From the NCBI RefSeq assembly GCF_040459645.1, contig NZ_JARVHQ010000001.1:3720001-3784000 (forward strand): DNA of 64,000 bases. Direction: 5' to 3'. Of this stretch, positions 37,658 through 45,588 are shown one piece after another; position 1 is the first letter of the stretch; every line of letters begins with the position of its first letter. The position numbers and the translations under genes are program-made. Origin of the DNA: Bacillus cereus group sp. RP43. Lineage in GTDB: Bacteria; Bacillota; Bacilli; Bacillales; Bacillaceae_G. The notes below the pieces were generated by a model. The model was given only the letters and a program-made list of their open reading frames with translations. It was not told where the DNA came from and made no database searches.

Positions 37658-39469
37658 GTGAAGAACAGAAGCATCGTCTTTAAACTATTTTTATTAACAT
37701 CAACTTTATTTACAATCATATTTCTCCTTTTTTTCCTTGGACAATCTCTATTTTTAGAGAAGTTTTACATTAATAAAAAAGTAAAAACCGTTCAAACGGC
37801 TTTTGAAAAATTCGTAGATAATTACGAAAAAAGCGACCAAGGCTTTGAGGAAACTAGAAAATTAAAACAAGAATTTCATGATAAAACAAATGCCGAAATC
37901 CAATTTTTAGATTCTAAAGGAATTATTCAAAGTGACAACAATTACTACATTGATGTAATTAATCCTAAAAATAATGAAACATATTCCATTCCGCTCAATA
38001 ATCTTTTAACGCCCGAAGAATATAAGAAATTCGAAAACTTAGGATTGAAAAAAGATGGCATGATAAACGTCGTCGGTTTGGTACAAGGGAACACAATAAC
38101 GCCACTAGAATTGACAACAAATTATAATCGATGGCAAAACGAACATATCAATTCAGATTTTCAATCCATTAATGGCAATCCTTCTAAAAATAGACTTACA
38201 AACCGATACAAAACTGCGACTCAAATTGAGTTTACTGGTATTGTATCTAAGTTACAGCTTCCATCAAAAGCCGAGGTTCGTCTTGCAAATGATTTTGAAA
38301 CATTACAAGCCGTTCAATATTTTGCAGAGATTATTAGAAATGGCACTGCTAACTCGCAGCAATTAAACACTTATATACTAGATGGCGGAGAGAATATAAA
38401 AAATAGTATCTTTGTAAAACCTATTATGGAAAACGGAAAAATTACACAATACGCTTTTGCGATAGCATCTTTGCAACCTGTTAATGAAGCGATGCTCGTT
38501 TTAAAGGATTATTATGTCTATGCCTTAATTATCGTGTTTCTCGTTATTATTTTGTTATCCTTCTACTACTCAAAAATCATTGTTAAACCATTAATTAAGA
38601 TAAATCGCGTTACAAAAAAAATGGCCAACTTTGATTTTAGCGAGAAGTTACCTGTTGCAGCAGATGATGAAATTGGTGGATTATCAAGTAGTATTAATAC
38701 ACTCTCTGTAAATTTAAAAGATCGAATCGACCGATTAAATGTTGCCAATACAAAATTACAACAAGATATCGAACGCGAACGTCAATTGGAAAAAACGAGA
38801 AAAGAATTCATTTCTGGTGTATCTCATGAATTAAAAACACCACTTAGTGTTATTCGTAGCTTCGCTGAAGGTATTCAAGATGGCGTAAGTAAAGATACGA
38901 CATATTATACAAATGTTATTTTAGAAGAAACAGAAAATATGAACAGGCTTATTGTTGAAATGTTAGAATTAGCAAAACTTGAATCTGGTACGTACAAACT
39001 AGAAATGTCGACATTCTCAATCGGTGAATTAATTCAACAAGTCTATACAAAATTATTATTTAGCATGGAAGAAAAACATTTACAAGTGGACATCCAGGCC
39101 GACGCTTCTCTATTTGTTAAAGCGAATCGTAGTCGTATTGAGCAAGTAGTTGTGAACTTACTTAGTAATGCAATTCGATACACTCCAGATGGAGAAAGAA
39201 TACACGTCTCTGTTGTAGAAACGGAAGATATAGTGAAAATCGAAATTGAAAACACAGGCAATCCTATTCCAGAAGAAAGCCTTGAAAAAATTTGGGATCG
39301 CTTCTACCGTTTAGACGCTTCTCGTAGCCGTCATACTGGAGGTACCGGCCTTGGGCTATCTATTGTAAAAAACATTTTAGACTTACATCGCGCTGAATAC
39401 GGCGTGTATAATACAACTAATAGTGTTGTATTTTATTTTAATTTACAAAAAGTGAAAGAAGTCAAATAA
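37658..39469 (+). CDS. Orphan sensor histidine kinase
   Basis: A 603-residue kinase: membrane helix at about 8-30, a large extracytoplasmic region (30-285), a second helix (YVYALIIVFLVIILLSFYY), a HAMP domain, HisKA with the phosphorylated histidine in GVSHELKTPLSVIRSF, and HATPase motifs NLLSNAIRYTPDG and GTGLGLSIVKNIL. GTG start after GAGGTGAAAC. The domain order is that of VanS/PhoR-type kinases. No response regulator is adjacent on either side (deoD and a recombinase), so it must use a regulator encoded elsewhere. The signal is unknown. Confidence 0.88.
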   Translation: MKNRSIVFKLFLLTSTLFTIIFLLFFLGQSLFLEKFYINKKVKTVQTAFEKFVDNYEKSDQGFEETRKLKQEFHDKTNAEIQFLDSKGIIQSDNNYYIDVINPKNNETYSIPLNNLLTPEEYKKFENLGLKKDGMINVVGLVQGNTITPLELTTNYNRWQNEHINSDFQSINGNPSKNRLTNRYKTATQIEFTGIVSKLQLPSKAEVRLANDFETLQAVQYFAEIIRNGTANSQQLNTYILDGGENIKNSIFVKPIMENGKITQYAFAIASLQPVNEAMLVLKDYYVYALIIVFLVIILLSFYYSKIIVKPLIKINRVTKKMANFDFSEKLPVAADDEIGGLSSSINTLSVNLKDRIDRLNVANTKLQQDIERERQLEKTRKEFISGVSHELKTPLSVIRSFAEGIQDGVSKDTTYYTNVILEETENMNRLIVEMLELAKLESGTYKLEMSTFSIGELIQQVYTKLLFSMEEKHLQVDIQADASLFVKANRSRIEQVVVNLLSNAIRYTPDGERIHVSVVETEDIVKIEIENTGNPIPEESLEKIWDRFYRLDASRSRHTGGTGLGLSIVKNILDLHRAEYGVYNTTNSVVFYFNLQKVKEVK

Positions 39470-39576
39470 TTTGTCTTAATTTCACTAGGAGTTCACATGA
39501 AATTCACACTCTCCCTTTATAGTAAGAAACAAGTTAATCCTTTCCTTTACACATATAAAAGAGGAGAGTGCGTAAA

Positions 39577-40107
39577 ATGAAACAAGCAGGACAACCTATT
39601 CAAAACGAAAAACAATTAGAAACTATCAAAAATATACTTTTACAATCTTCGAAACGTGATGGCTTATTATTCGTATTAGCTGTAAATTCTGGCTTAAAAG
39701 TAAGTGAAATCTTACAATTAAAAGTTAGTGATGTAATCGATGAAGACGAAAATGTTCGCCATTCCATTTTATTTTACAATGAAAAAGTAAAGAAACATAA
39801 ATGGTTTGCTGTAAATGAAGACTTACAGCACGCAATCGAAGACTACATGAAAGAACGTAAAACTTGGAAACGTAATGAACCATTATTAAAGTCTCAAAAA
39901 GGAACAAAGTCTATTACGAGACAACATGCATGGTACATTTTAAACAAAGCTGCAAAAGAAGTTGGATTAGAAGGGATTAGCTCACATACACTTCGAAAAA
40001 CTTGGGGCTATTGTGCATACAAATCAGGTGTTGATATCGCATTTTTACAACACTTCTTTGACCACAGTACTCCATCAAAAACTTTAAAGTATATCGGTAT
40101 TGCTTAA
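39577..40107 (+). CDS. Short tyrosine recombinase/integrase-like protein
   Basis: A 176-residue protein consisting mainly of the catalytic domain of phage-type integrases. SHTLRKTWGYCAYKSG supplies the HxxR motif, FFDHSTPSKTLKYIGI supplies the following histidine and tyrosine. The box I sequence SGLKVSEILQL carries Lys where the first catalytic Arg is normally found (GLRxSEL), so strand-cleavage activity is doubtful. It resembles B. subtilis YoeC in size. No attachment sites, excisionase or prophage genes lie near. ATG at 39577 after GGAGAG. Confidence 0.78.
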   Translation: MKQAGQPIQNEKQLETIKNILLQSSKRDGLLFVLAVNSGLKVSEILQLKVSDVIDEDENVRHSILFYNEKVKKHKWFAVNEDLQHAIEDYMKERKTWKRNEPLLKSQKGTKSITRQHAWYILNKAAKEVGLEGISSHTLRKTWGYCAYKSGVDIAFLQHFFDHSTPSKTLKYIGIA

Positions 40108-40125
40108 TAACTCTTATACATAAAA

Positions 40126-40160
40126 AAGGTTACCATTTGTAAATTTGGTAACCTTTTTTA
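40126..40160 (+). terminator. Terminator after the recombinase-like gene
   Basis: The stem AAAGGTTACCA / TGGTAACCTTT is followed by T residues. Confidence 0.85.
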
Positions 40161-40228
40161 TGTTTCATATTCTCTTTTCTTGTCTCTCCTATACTGTAGT
40201 GGTACTCTAATAGTAAGGGGGAGAAATT

Positions 40229-40423
40229 ATGAACACACTAACAATTGAATTACCGAAAGAAACGGCTGAAAAACTTGATTTATTAAAGAAATCTTATGAA
40301 AAGAAAACAGGTGCTACCATTTCTGAAAGCACTCTTGTTCAAACACTTATCTCAAAGGAATTTATCCAAGCGATAACTCCTTTTGATTTACAACAATTCG
40401 TCAATGGAAAAGAACAGCAGTAA
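40229..40423 (+). CDS. Small ribbon-helix-helix-like protein
   Basis: A 64-residue protein starting MNTLTIELPKETAEKLDLLK, a beta strand followed by two helices with the hydrophobic spacing of CopG/Arc-type ribbon-helix-helix proteins, then ISESTLVQTLIS. It may bind DNA, but no partner toxin or adjacent target is visible. AAGGGGGAG precedes the ATG and a terminator follows immediately, so it is a single-gene unit. Function unknown. Confidence 0.68.
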   Translation: MNTLTIELPKETAEKLDLLKKSYEKKTGATISESTLVQTLISKEFIQAITPFDLQQFVNGKEQQ

Positions 40424-40440
40424 TCGCTGTTCTTTTTTTT
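40411..40440 (+). terminator. Terminator after the ribbon-helix-helix gene
   Basis: The stem AGAACAGC / GCTGTTCT, overlapping the last codons of the gene, is followed by eight T residues. Confidence 0.85.
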
Positions 40441-40490
40441 ATTTATTTTCAAAAATATCAAAAGTTTTTTATTTATTTTTCGAAAAACTA

Positions 40491-40519
40491 TTGACTATGA
40501 TAATGATAACCATTATCAT
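40491..40519 (+). promoter_or_regulatory. Promoter with near-consensus Fur box
   Basis: TTGACT (40491-40496) and TATCAT (40514-40519) are 17 bases apart. The Fur box at 40499-40517 (GATAATGATAACCATTATC) matches the classical 19-base consensus GATAATGATWATCATTATC at 18 positions and fills the spacer and -10, so the promoter should be strongly repressed by Fur with iron. Confidence 0.82.
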
Positions 40520-40525
40520 TTATTA

Positions 40526-40638
40526 TGAAGCCAACAATTGATGAATCAACCAAACGCTCAGTAACATTGTTACCCCTCTTTTTCATATAGAAAAGCATTG
40601 TACATTCCCCCTGTTTGTACAGTGCTTTTCTTGTTTGT
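40526..40638 (+). ncRNA. fsrA: Fur-controlled small RNA, FsrA-like candidate
   Basis: Directly after the Fur-box promoter, a roughly 110-base transcript would have a small hairpin (GTAAC / GTTAC), a C-rich single-stranded stretch (TACCCCTCTTTT, 40571-40582), and a 15-base-pair terminator stem (40590-40604 with 40616-40630, one G-U pair) whose loop is again C-rich (TTCCCCCTG). Fur control, size and unpaired C-runs that can cover Shine-Dalgarno sequences are the hallmarks of B. subtilis FsrA, the iron-sparing RNA. No good ORF with a ribosome site is present. The name is an inference; sequence identity could not be tested. Confidence 0.6.
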
Positions 40639-40640
40639 AT

Positions 40641-41486
40641 TTATTCAAATAAATTTAACTGCTCTGGTTTCGGCTCACCATATGTAATATTTGCCATTTC
40701 CATCAACTGTTTCGCATTGTCTGCCGCATCCCCACCCGAATTATTGTTAAACAAAACGTATATGTCCTTAGTCTTTTTTTTCAATTGCTCTAATCGTTTT
40801 ACCCATTCTTTCAACTCATTATTATTGTAGCGATATAAACAACGAACCGCTCTCCAATTTTCTCCTTTGTCAAGCCATCCATGAACATTCCGGCCATGAA
40901 AACGTATTAACGCCATGTCTGAGTTTGTTGCCTCTAATACAAGCGGTACTGATCCTATTCCTGCCTGAGGCTCATCGCAAATTGTATGAATCCATTTTTC
41001 TTGTTCTAAAAATTGTAACGTCTTATCTCTCATTTCTGGATAAAACCATGTTTGATTTCGAAATTCTATTGCACATGGGAAACCTTCCATTTTTTCTTTC
41101 GTGTATCGAAGTAAATCTACATTTTTCACTTTACAATCGAACCATGGTGGATATTGAAATAAAATCATTTTTAATTTATTCGCTTCTATTAAAGGAAGAA
41201 TGGATTGTTTATACATATCAAACATCTCATCGAACGTAGAAAAAGGGATTTCCCCTTTCATATGTCCTGTCATTCCTTGATAAGCTTTTACTATAAAAGA
41301 AAAATCTTTCGGCGTTTCCATCGCCCATTTTGTATAATTCCGCGCAGGTTGTATCGCATAAAATGAACTATCTACTTCCACAATGGGAAATTGTTCACTA
41401 TAAGTTCGCAATTTATTTCTATTTTCATAGGGATTACTATATAAAGAATCATGATCTCCCCATCCCGTCACTCCAATAAAAAGCAA
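40641..41486 (-). CDS. DUF72 family protein (YunF-like)
   Basis: A 281-residue protein with the TIM-barrel-like DUF72 pattern: FIGVTGWGDHDSLY at the start, VEVDSSFYAIQPARNYTKWAMETPKDFSFIVKAYQG, AIEFRNQTWF, and LFNNNSGGDAADNAKQLMEM at the end. Related to endonuclease-IV-like barrels, but no activity is established. Converges on the small RNA, its stop lying directly beyond the RNA terminator. Confidence 0.88.
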   Translation of the reverse strand: MLFIGVTGWGDHDSLYSNPYENRNKLRTYSEQFPIVEVDSSFYAIQPARNYTKWAMETPKDFSFIVKAYQGMTGHMKGEIPFSTFDEMFDMYKQSILPLIEANKLKMILFQYPPWFDCKVKNVDLLRYTKEKMEGFPCAIEFRNQTWFYPEMRDKTLQFLEQEKWIHTICDEPQAGIGSVPLVLEATNSDMALIRFHGRNVHGWLDKGENWRAVRCLYRYNNNELKEWVKRLEQLKKKTKDIYVLFNNNSGGDAADNAKQLMEMANITYGEPKPEQLNLFE

Positions 41487-41647
41487 ACGAATTCCTCCCT
41501 TCCCAACTTTAGCTTACATTCATTCTATATTACTTCACAAAAATACCATCCGACCAATTTCATAAAGTAGCTCTCTCTTTAAGAGTATCCGTATAAAAAT
41601 ATGATATACTAAATGGAAGAATTTTTAAATTGAGGGGTTATTTATTT

Positions 41648-42898
41648 ATGCTTCAAGACGATATTATTTTATCTCATGAAAATCGAATAAAAGAGTTGGA
41701 AAATAAAGTACGGTTATATGAAGAGCTTGTAAATCAATTACCACATCATTTTACATATAAAAATCCATATATTGGTTTACAAATAAAAAAAATGAGATCA
41801 TCTCATTCTATTCAACACATACAACAAAAAGATAAAGAGCCTACCTTTCAGCTTACTTGCGATTCACTATTTTTATTTGAACAACTCGAAAAACATTTTG
41901 TTCATATTTTCGATGCATTTTCGCATCACGTCACTTTTATTGATAATAAAGGTAACATTACATTATGTAATCAAGCTGCAGCAGATGATTTTGTTGTAAT
42001 ACGAAATTCTATAATTGGGAAACCAATTCAACAATTATTAAACTTACCCGAAGAACAAATTAAAGCTATTGAAACGTTAAAAACGGGAACCGAAATATAT
42101 AATGAAGAAGTGTTAGACAAAAACTATGGCATCGTAAACAACCGCATTATTCGTGATTATAATGGAGAGATTTTCCGGGTCATTAGTGTATTCCATTATT
42201 TAAATACAGAACGTGATGCCGAAAAGTTTTCCCTAGCTGGGCGAATTGCAGCTGGGATTGCACATGAAGTACGAAATCCTCTTACAACGGTACGTGGGTA
42301 CTTGCAATTTCTACAAGATAGCGTTTCTCCATCCAGTAAAGAATTGTTTAAAAGTCTACTCATCCCTGAATTAGATCGTGCAAATAGTATTATTACAAAA
42401 TTTTTAGCTATTTCAAAAACGCGTGAATTTACTAGAGAACATTTTCCAATCAATACATTTTTACGCGAGTATATTCAACAACTACTCGCTAGTGAAGTTT
42501 TTTTACACAACATTTCTATTGACTATGACTTTTCTACCGAATTAGATGGTGTACTCGTTAATATTGATCGTCATGAACTCGTGCAAGTTTTTTTAAATTT
42601 ATTTCAAAATGCTGTCGATGCTCAAGGTGAAGAACCTCTTTCTATTCAAATTACTAGTTATCGCTTAGATAATTTTGTTCGTATTACTTTTAAAGATAAT
42701 GGAACCGGCATTCCTCCAGCTATTCAAGAATATATATTTGATCCGTTTTTCTCTACAAAAGACTCAGGAACGGGACTGGGATTATCAGTAACGAAGAAAA
42801 TTATTCAAAATCATAATGGCACATTAAAAGTTTCTAGTGATCACAGTGGGACAACTTTTACAATATCTATCCCATTGTTGCCCAAAAGAGAGAATTGA
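41648..42898 (+). CDS. PAS-domain histidine kinase, probable sporulation kinase
   Basis: A 416-residue cytosolic kinase without membrane segments: an N-terminal coiled region, a PAS domain (about 95-190, HHVTFIDNKGNITLCNQAAA), HisKA with the histidine in AAGIAHEVRNPLTTVRGYLQFL, and HATPase motifs NLFQNAVDAQ, DNGTGIP and GTGLGLSVTKKII. The H-box is that of KinA/KinB-type sporulation kinases that feed Spo0F. Its place 10 genes from the dismutase gene fits, from memory, B. anthracis BA1478, one of the listed sporulation-kinase candidates. The ATG at 41648 follows TTGAGGGG. No regulator is adjacent. Confidence 0.85.
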   Translation: MLQDDIILSHENRIKELENKVRLYEELVNQLPHHFTYKNPYIGLQIKKMRSSHSIQHIQQKDKEPTFQLTCDSLFLFEQLEKHFVHIFDAFSHHVTFIDNKGNITLCNQAAADDFVVIRNSIIGKPIQQLLNLPEEQIKAIETLKTGTEIYNEEVLDKNYGIVNNRIIRDYNGEIFRVISVFHYLNTERDAEKFSLAGRIAAGIAHEVRNPLTTVRGYLQFLQDSVSPSSKELFKSLLIPELDRANSIITKFLAISKTREFTREHFPINTFLREYIQQLLASEVFLHNISIDYDFSTELDGVLVNIDRHELVQVFLNLFQNAVDAQGEEPLSIQITSYRLDNFVRITFKDNGTGIPPAIQEYIFDPFFSTKDSGTGLGLSVTKKIIQNHNGTLKVSSDHSGTTFTISIPLLPKREN

Positions 42899-42907
42899 AG
42901 TGTCGAT

Positions 42908-42957
42908 AAACAAAAACAGTGGGGGCAATTAAAAACTGCTCCCACTGTTTTTGTTTA
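42908..42957 (+). terminator. Terminator of the PAS kinase gene
   Basis: A long stem with arms AAACAAAAACAGTGGG and CCCACTGTTTTTGTTT, the loop containing a short further pairing. Confidence 0.85.
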
Positions 42958-43207
42958 ACTCATCATTTTCCTAAAAAACTATATAAAATGAAACTTTAAT
43001 CAGCATTTTTTACATCTCCTACTGCTTATTAACCCTAACTAATCAGCATTTTGCTAGATAGAAATCCTTCAAGCTCTTTAATTCCCCTTACTAAGTAGGT
43101 AAAACCCTTATTTTTTTTGAAATAGTAGTTTGTCCATCACGAATTTAGTTTTATTTTCATTTTATTATATTGAGACTATTTATTCTATAAAAGAAAGGAA
43201 TGAAAAG
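42958..43207 (+). other. Upstream region of the collagen-like gene
   Basis: About 250 AT-rich bases without an ORF. It holds a near-duplicate AATCAGCATTTT at 42998 and 43041, and an exact 17-base copy of coding sequence: 43062-43078 equals 43314-43330 inside the following gene. A late-sporulation promoter is expected here but I could not pin one down. Confidence 0.5.
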
Positions 43208-44776
43208 ATGAACAATAATAATAAAGGGAAAGTATTCTTCGGTAACGATTGTTGCGAAGTCCGGGCTTGTAGTTTTATTAACATCTCTAAATCTGAACTT
43301 AAAGAATTTATTAAAATCCTTCAAGCTCTTGGGCAAAATATTAAAGATATATTCCAAAATCCTTCTCAAAGTAATATTGATAAACTTATATCTACCCTAG
43401 ATAATCTACAAAAATTCCTCAAATGTTTAGACTTATCACCTGCACAAGAAAAAATCGGAACTTCTATTATTACTAACCTACTAACTATTCTAAAAACAAA
43501 ACCTTTCTCGTGCGGAGCATTATACGTTGAACTGCAAAGCCTGCTTAATTTTTTACTGTATATCGCTAAGTTATTTAAAGTTAATTGCTGTACTATCGAC
43601 AAACTTGTTAAGCTGATTATAGAAATCCAAACCATTTTAGTTAAATATGGCTCTGGTTGCCTTGGTGGAGGTGCTACTGGTGCTACTGGTGCTACCGGCG
43701 CTACTGGACCTCAAGGACTTCGTGGTGCTACTGGTGCTACCGGCGCTACTGGACCTCAAGGACTTCGTGGTGCTACTGGTGCTACCGGCGCTACTGGACC
43801 TCAAGGACTTCGTGGTGCTACCGGCGCTACTGGGCCTCAAGGACTTCGTGGTGCTACTGGTGCTACCGGTGCTACTGGACCTCAAGGACTTCGTGGCGTT
43901 ACTGGTGCTACCGGTGCTACTGGACCTCAAGGACTTCGTGGCGTTACTGGTGCTACCGGCGCTACTGGACCTCAAGGACTTCGTGGTGCTACTGGTGCTA
44001 CCGGCGCTACTGGACCTCAAGGACTTCGTGGCGTTACTGGTGCTACCGGCGCTACTGGACCTCAAGGACTTCGTGGCGTTACTGGTGCTACCGGCGCTAC
44101 TGGACCTCAAGGACTTCGTGGTGCTACTGGTGCTACCGGCGCTACTGGATCTCAAGGACTTCGTGGTGCTACTGGTGCTACCGGCGCTACTGGACCTCAA
44201 GGACTTCGTGGTGCTACCGGCGCTACTGGGCCTCAAGGACTTCGTGGCGTTACTGGTGCTACTGGTGCTACCGGTGCTACTGGACCTCAAGGACTTCGTG
44301 GCGTTACTGGTGCTACCGGCGCTACTGGACCTCAAGGACTTCGTGGTGCTACTGGTGCTACTGGACCATCGGGCACACCACTCCCTGTAACTATAGCAGC
44401 AATAGGCAACTCAAATCCTCAAACTATATCACCTGGAATAAATATCCAATTCAATCAAGTTTTTGAATTAAATAATATCACTTTTAATGACACTTCAGAT
44501 ACTTTAACTGTTTTAGAAACAGGAGTATACGATATTAGTTTCTCAGCATCTACAACCTTCCCGGGTTCTTCACCGTTTGGATTTGGTATTTCATTCAACA
44601 GTCAACCACCTACTCGTAATTTTTCAACTAACGTTATCGGTAGTGCGGTTTCTTTCTCCACAATTGTTACTTTAACAGCTGGTACAACAATCTCTGTACA
44701 ACCTACAGCAAATACTATTTCCATCCCTAACACTGGTGACACAACGGCTACACTATCAGTCTTCCGAATTTACTAA
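43208..44776 (+). CDS. Collagen-like spore-surface type protein with N-terminal preface domain and BclA-like C-terminus
   Basis: A 522-residue protein in three parts. Residues 1-154 form a helical, cysteine-containing domain ([22 protein letters not shown]) of the collagen-repeat preface kind. Residues 155-391 are 79 collagen triplets built from GAT, GVT, GPQ and GLR. The last 130 residues are a beta-rich domain ([12 protein letters not shown], then [16 protein letters not shown]) like the C1q/TNF-type trimerisation domain of exosporium BclA. No signal peptide. The ATG at 43208 follows GAAAGGAATG. Exosporium location is inferred from the family. Confidence 0.9.
   Translation: MNNNNKGKVFFGNDCCEVRACSFINISKSELKEFIKILQALGQNIKDIFQNPSQSNIDKLISTLDNLQKFLKCLDLSPAQEKIGTSIITNLLTILKTKPFSCGALYVELQSLLNFLLYIAKLFKVNCCTIDKLVKLIIEIQTILVKYGSGCLGGGATGATGATGATGPQGLRGATGATGATGPQGLRGATGATGATGPQGLRGATGATGPQGLRGATGATGATGPQGLRGVTGATGATGPQGLRGVTGATGATGPQGLRGATGATGATGPQGLRGVTGATGATGPQGLRGVTGATGATGPQGLRGATGATGATGSQGLRGATGATGATGPQGLRGATGATGPQGLRGVTGATGATGATGPQGLRGVTGATGATGPQGLRGATGATGPSGTPLPVTIAAIGNSNPQTISPGINIQFNQVFELNNITFNDTSDTLTVLETGVYDISFSASTTFPGSSPFGFGISFNSQPPTRNFSTNVIGSAVSFSTIVTLTAGTTISVQPTANTISIPNTGDTTATLSVFRIY
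43670..44380 (+). repeat. Collagen-repeat DNA array within the 43208 gene
   Basis: Fifteen tandem units, mostly 45 bases (five triplets: three GAT/GVT, GPQ, GLR), with two 36-base units (4th and 13th) and two 54-base units (1st and 14th), then a partial unit ending in GPSGTP. The two 36-base units both use GGG CCT where other units use GGA CCT, and the 45-base unit before each is the same, pointing to duplication of a block. One unit has GSQ in place of GPQ. Such arrays vary in length among strains by slippage or recombination. Confidence 0.95.
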
Positions 44777-44872
44777 CTTTTAGTTTTCACCTTATTTTTG
44801 AACGACCAAGAATATTTGATTTATAGTAATTTGTATTATTTTGATTGTAAGTTAAATCTCTCTTTTAATAAA

Positions 44873-44910
44873 AAGGAGCACTTATTTTGGAGGATAAGTG
44901 CTCCTTCTTT
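44873..44910 (+). terminator. Terminator after the collagen-like gene
   Basis: The 13-base stem AAGGAGCACTTAT / ATAAGTGCTCCTT, with an 8-base loop, is followed by T-rich sequence. It lies about 95 bases after the stop. Confidence 0.8.
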
Positions 44911-44996
44911 ACGTTTCTTTACTTCAAATTTACTCTAGCTTAATCCTCTTTTTGTATGATGAATAGTGAAGACAAAGACATGAAAGAGGGATGATA

Positions 44997-45425
44997 ATGC
45001 GAATTATATCACTGACACGTTTTTGGTTTGTTCTTATGGTCTGCATAATTTTATGTATAGGATTTCTTTTAACTCTAAAATATTCAAATGTTTCAAAAGC
45101 AGAAAGAAAAACAGTTCCATACGAACTTCTGTATACAAAACAAAATAAAGTCCCGTATTCCTCTTCCACACAAAACGAAAAAAAAGTTATAAAAGGAATG
45201 CTTATTACAGAAGCTTCTAGTTATGAAAACCTACTTCAAATCGCTGAAACGATTAAAGATCAATATAAAAATAAAGACGTTGATGAAATAACACTCTCTA
45301 TCCATAATAAAAATACTGGAAGTTACGAAGAGGAATTACCATATGAACCTATTAGTAAAGGAATAATAACCGTCACGTATGATTCTCAATCCTTCGGCAG
45401 TACCAATGTTACGCTAAATAAATAA
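44997..45425 (+). CDS. Hypothetical membrane-anchored protein
   Basis: A 142-residue protein with a basic start, one membrane helix (about 8-28, FWFVLMVCIILCIGFLLTL) and a polar extracytoplasmic part with alternating charged residues. GAGGG lies 6 bases before the ATG at 44997; an ATG at 44991 touches the ribosome site. No family recognised. It is followed within a base by copy B of the dispersed repeat. Confidence 0.65.
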   Translation: MRIISLTRFWFVLMVCIILCIGFLLTLKYSNVSKAERKTVPYELLYTKQNKVPYSSSTQNEKKVIKGMLITEASSYENLLQIAETIKDQYKNKDVDEITLSIHNKNTGSYEEELPYEPISKGIITVTYDSQSFGSTNVTLNK

Positions 45426-45532
45426 ACTGAAGCTTTTCCCACCCCACTGATTATTAAGTTAAACCAATCAAATTTTTATAGGCACCTCGATTCTCACCTA
45501 ACTTCTTTTCTGTTGCCACATTTTGAATCGAG
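45426..45532 (+). repeat. Dispersed intergenic repeat, copy B
   Basis: The first 59 bases (45426-45484) align without gaps to 1247-1305 with 42 identities. This copy continues with a perfect 8-base inverted repeat, CTCGATTC (45486-45493) and GAATCGAG (45525-45532), so the transcript could fold. It follows a small gene stop directly, as copy A does. Probably a member of a repeat family of the B. cereus group; I cannot name it with certainty. Confidence 0.55.
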
Positions 45533-45551
45533 ATAAAATCACTCATTTCTC

Positions 45552-45588
45552 ATAAAAAAGAGGCGAACTCGTTATTCGCCTCTTTTGT
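45552..45588 (-). terminator. Terminator of the penicillin-binding protein gene
   Basis: The 12-base stem AAAAGAGGCGAA / TTCGCCTCTTTT is followed by T residues on the minus strand and abuts the stop codon. Confidence 0.85.

Noticed and set aside
40525..40590. Short ORF MKPTIDESTKRS... inside the Fur-controlled RNA
   Set aside because: It would start at or before the predicted transcript start without a ribosome site; the region fits a non-coding RNA better.
43670..44380. Regularly spaced repeats resembling a CRISPR array
   Set aside because: The units are contiguous, in frame and encode collagen triplets; there are no unique spacers and no cas genes.
43637..44466. Long open frames in other phases and on the opposite strand across the collagen array
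   Set aside because: They arise because the 45-base repeat lacks stop codons in several phases; the products are meaningless Leu/Val-, Tyr/Trp/Arg- or Ser-rich strings and lack starts and ribosome sites.
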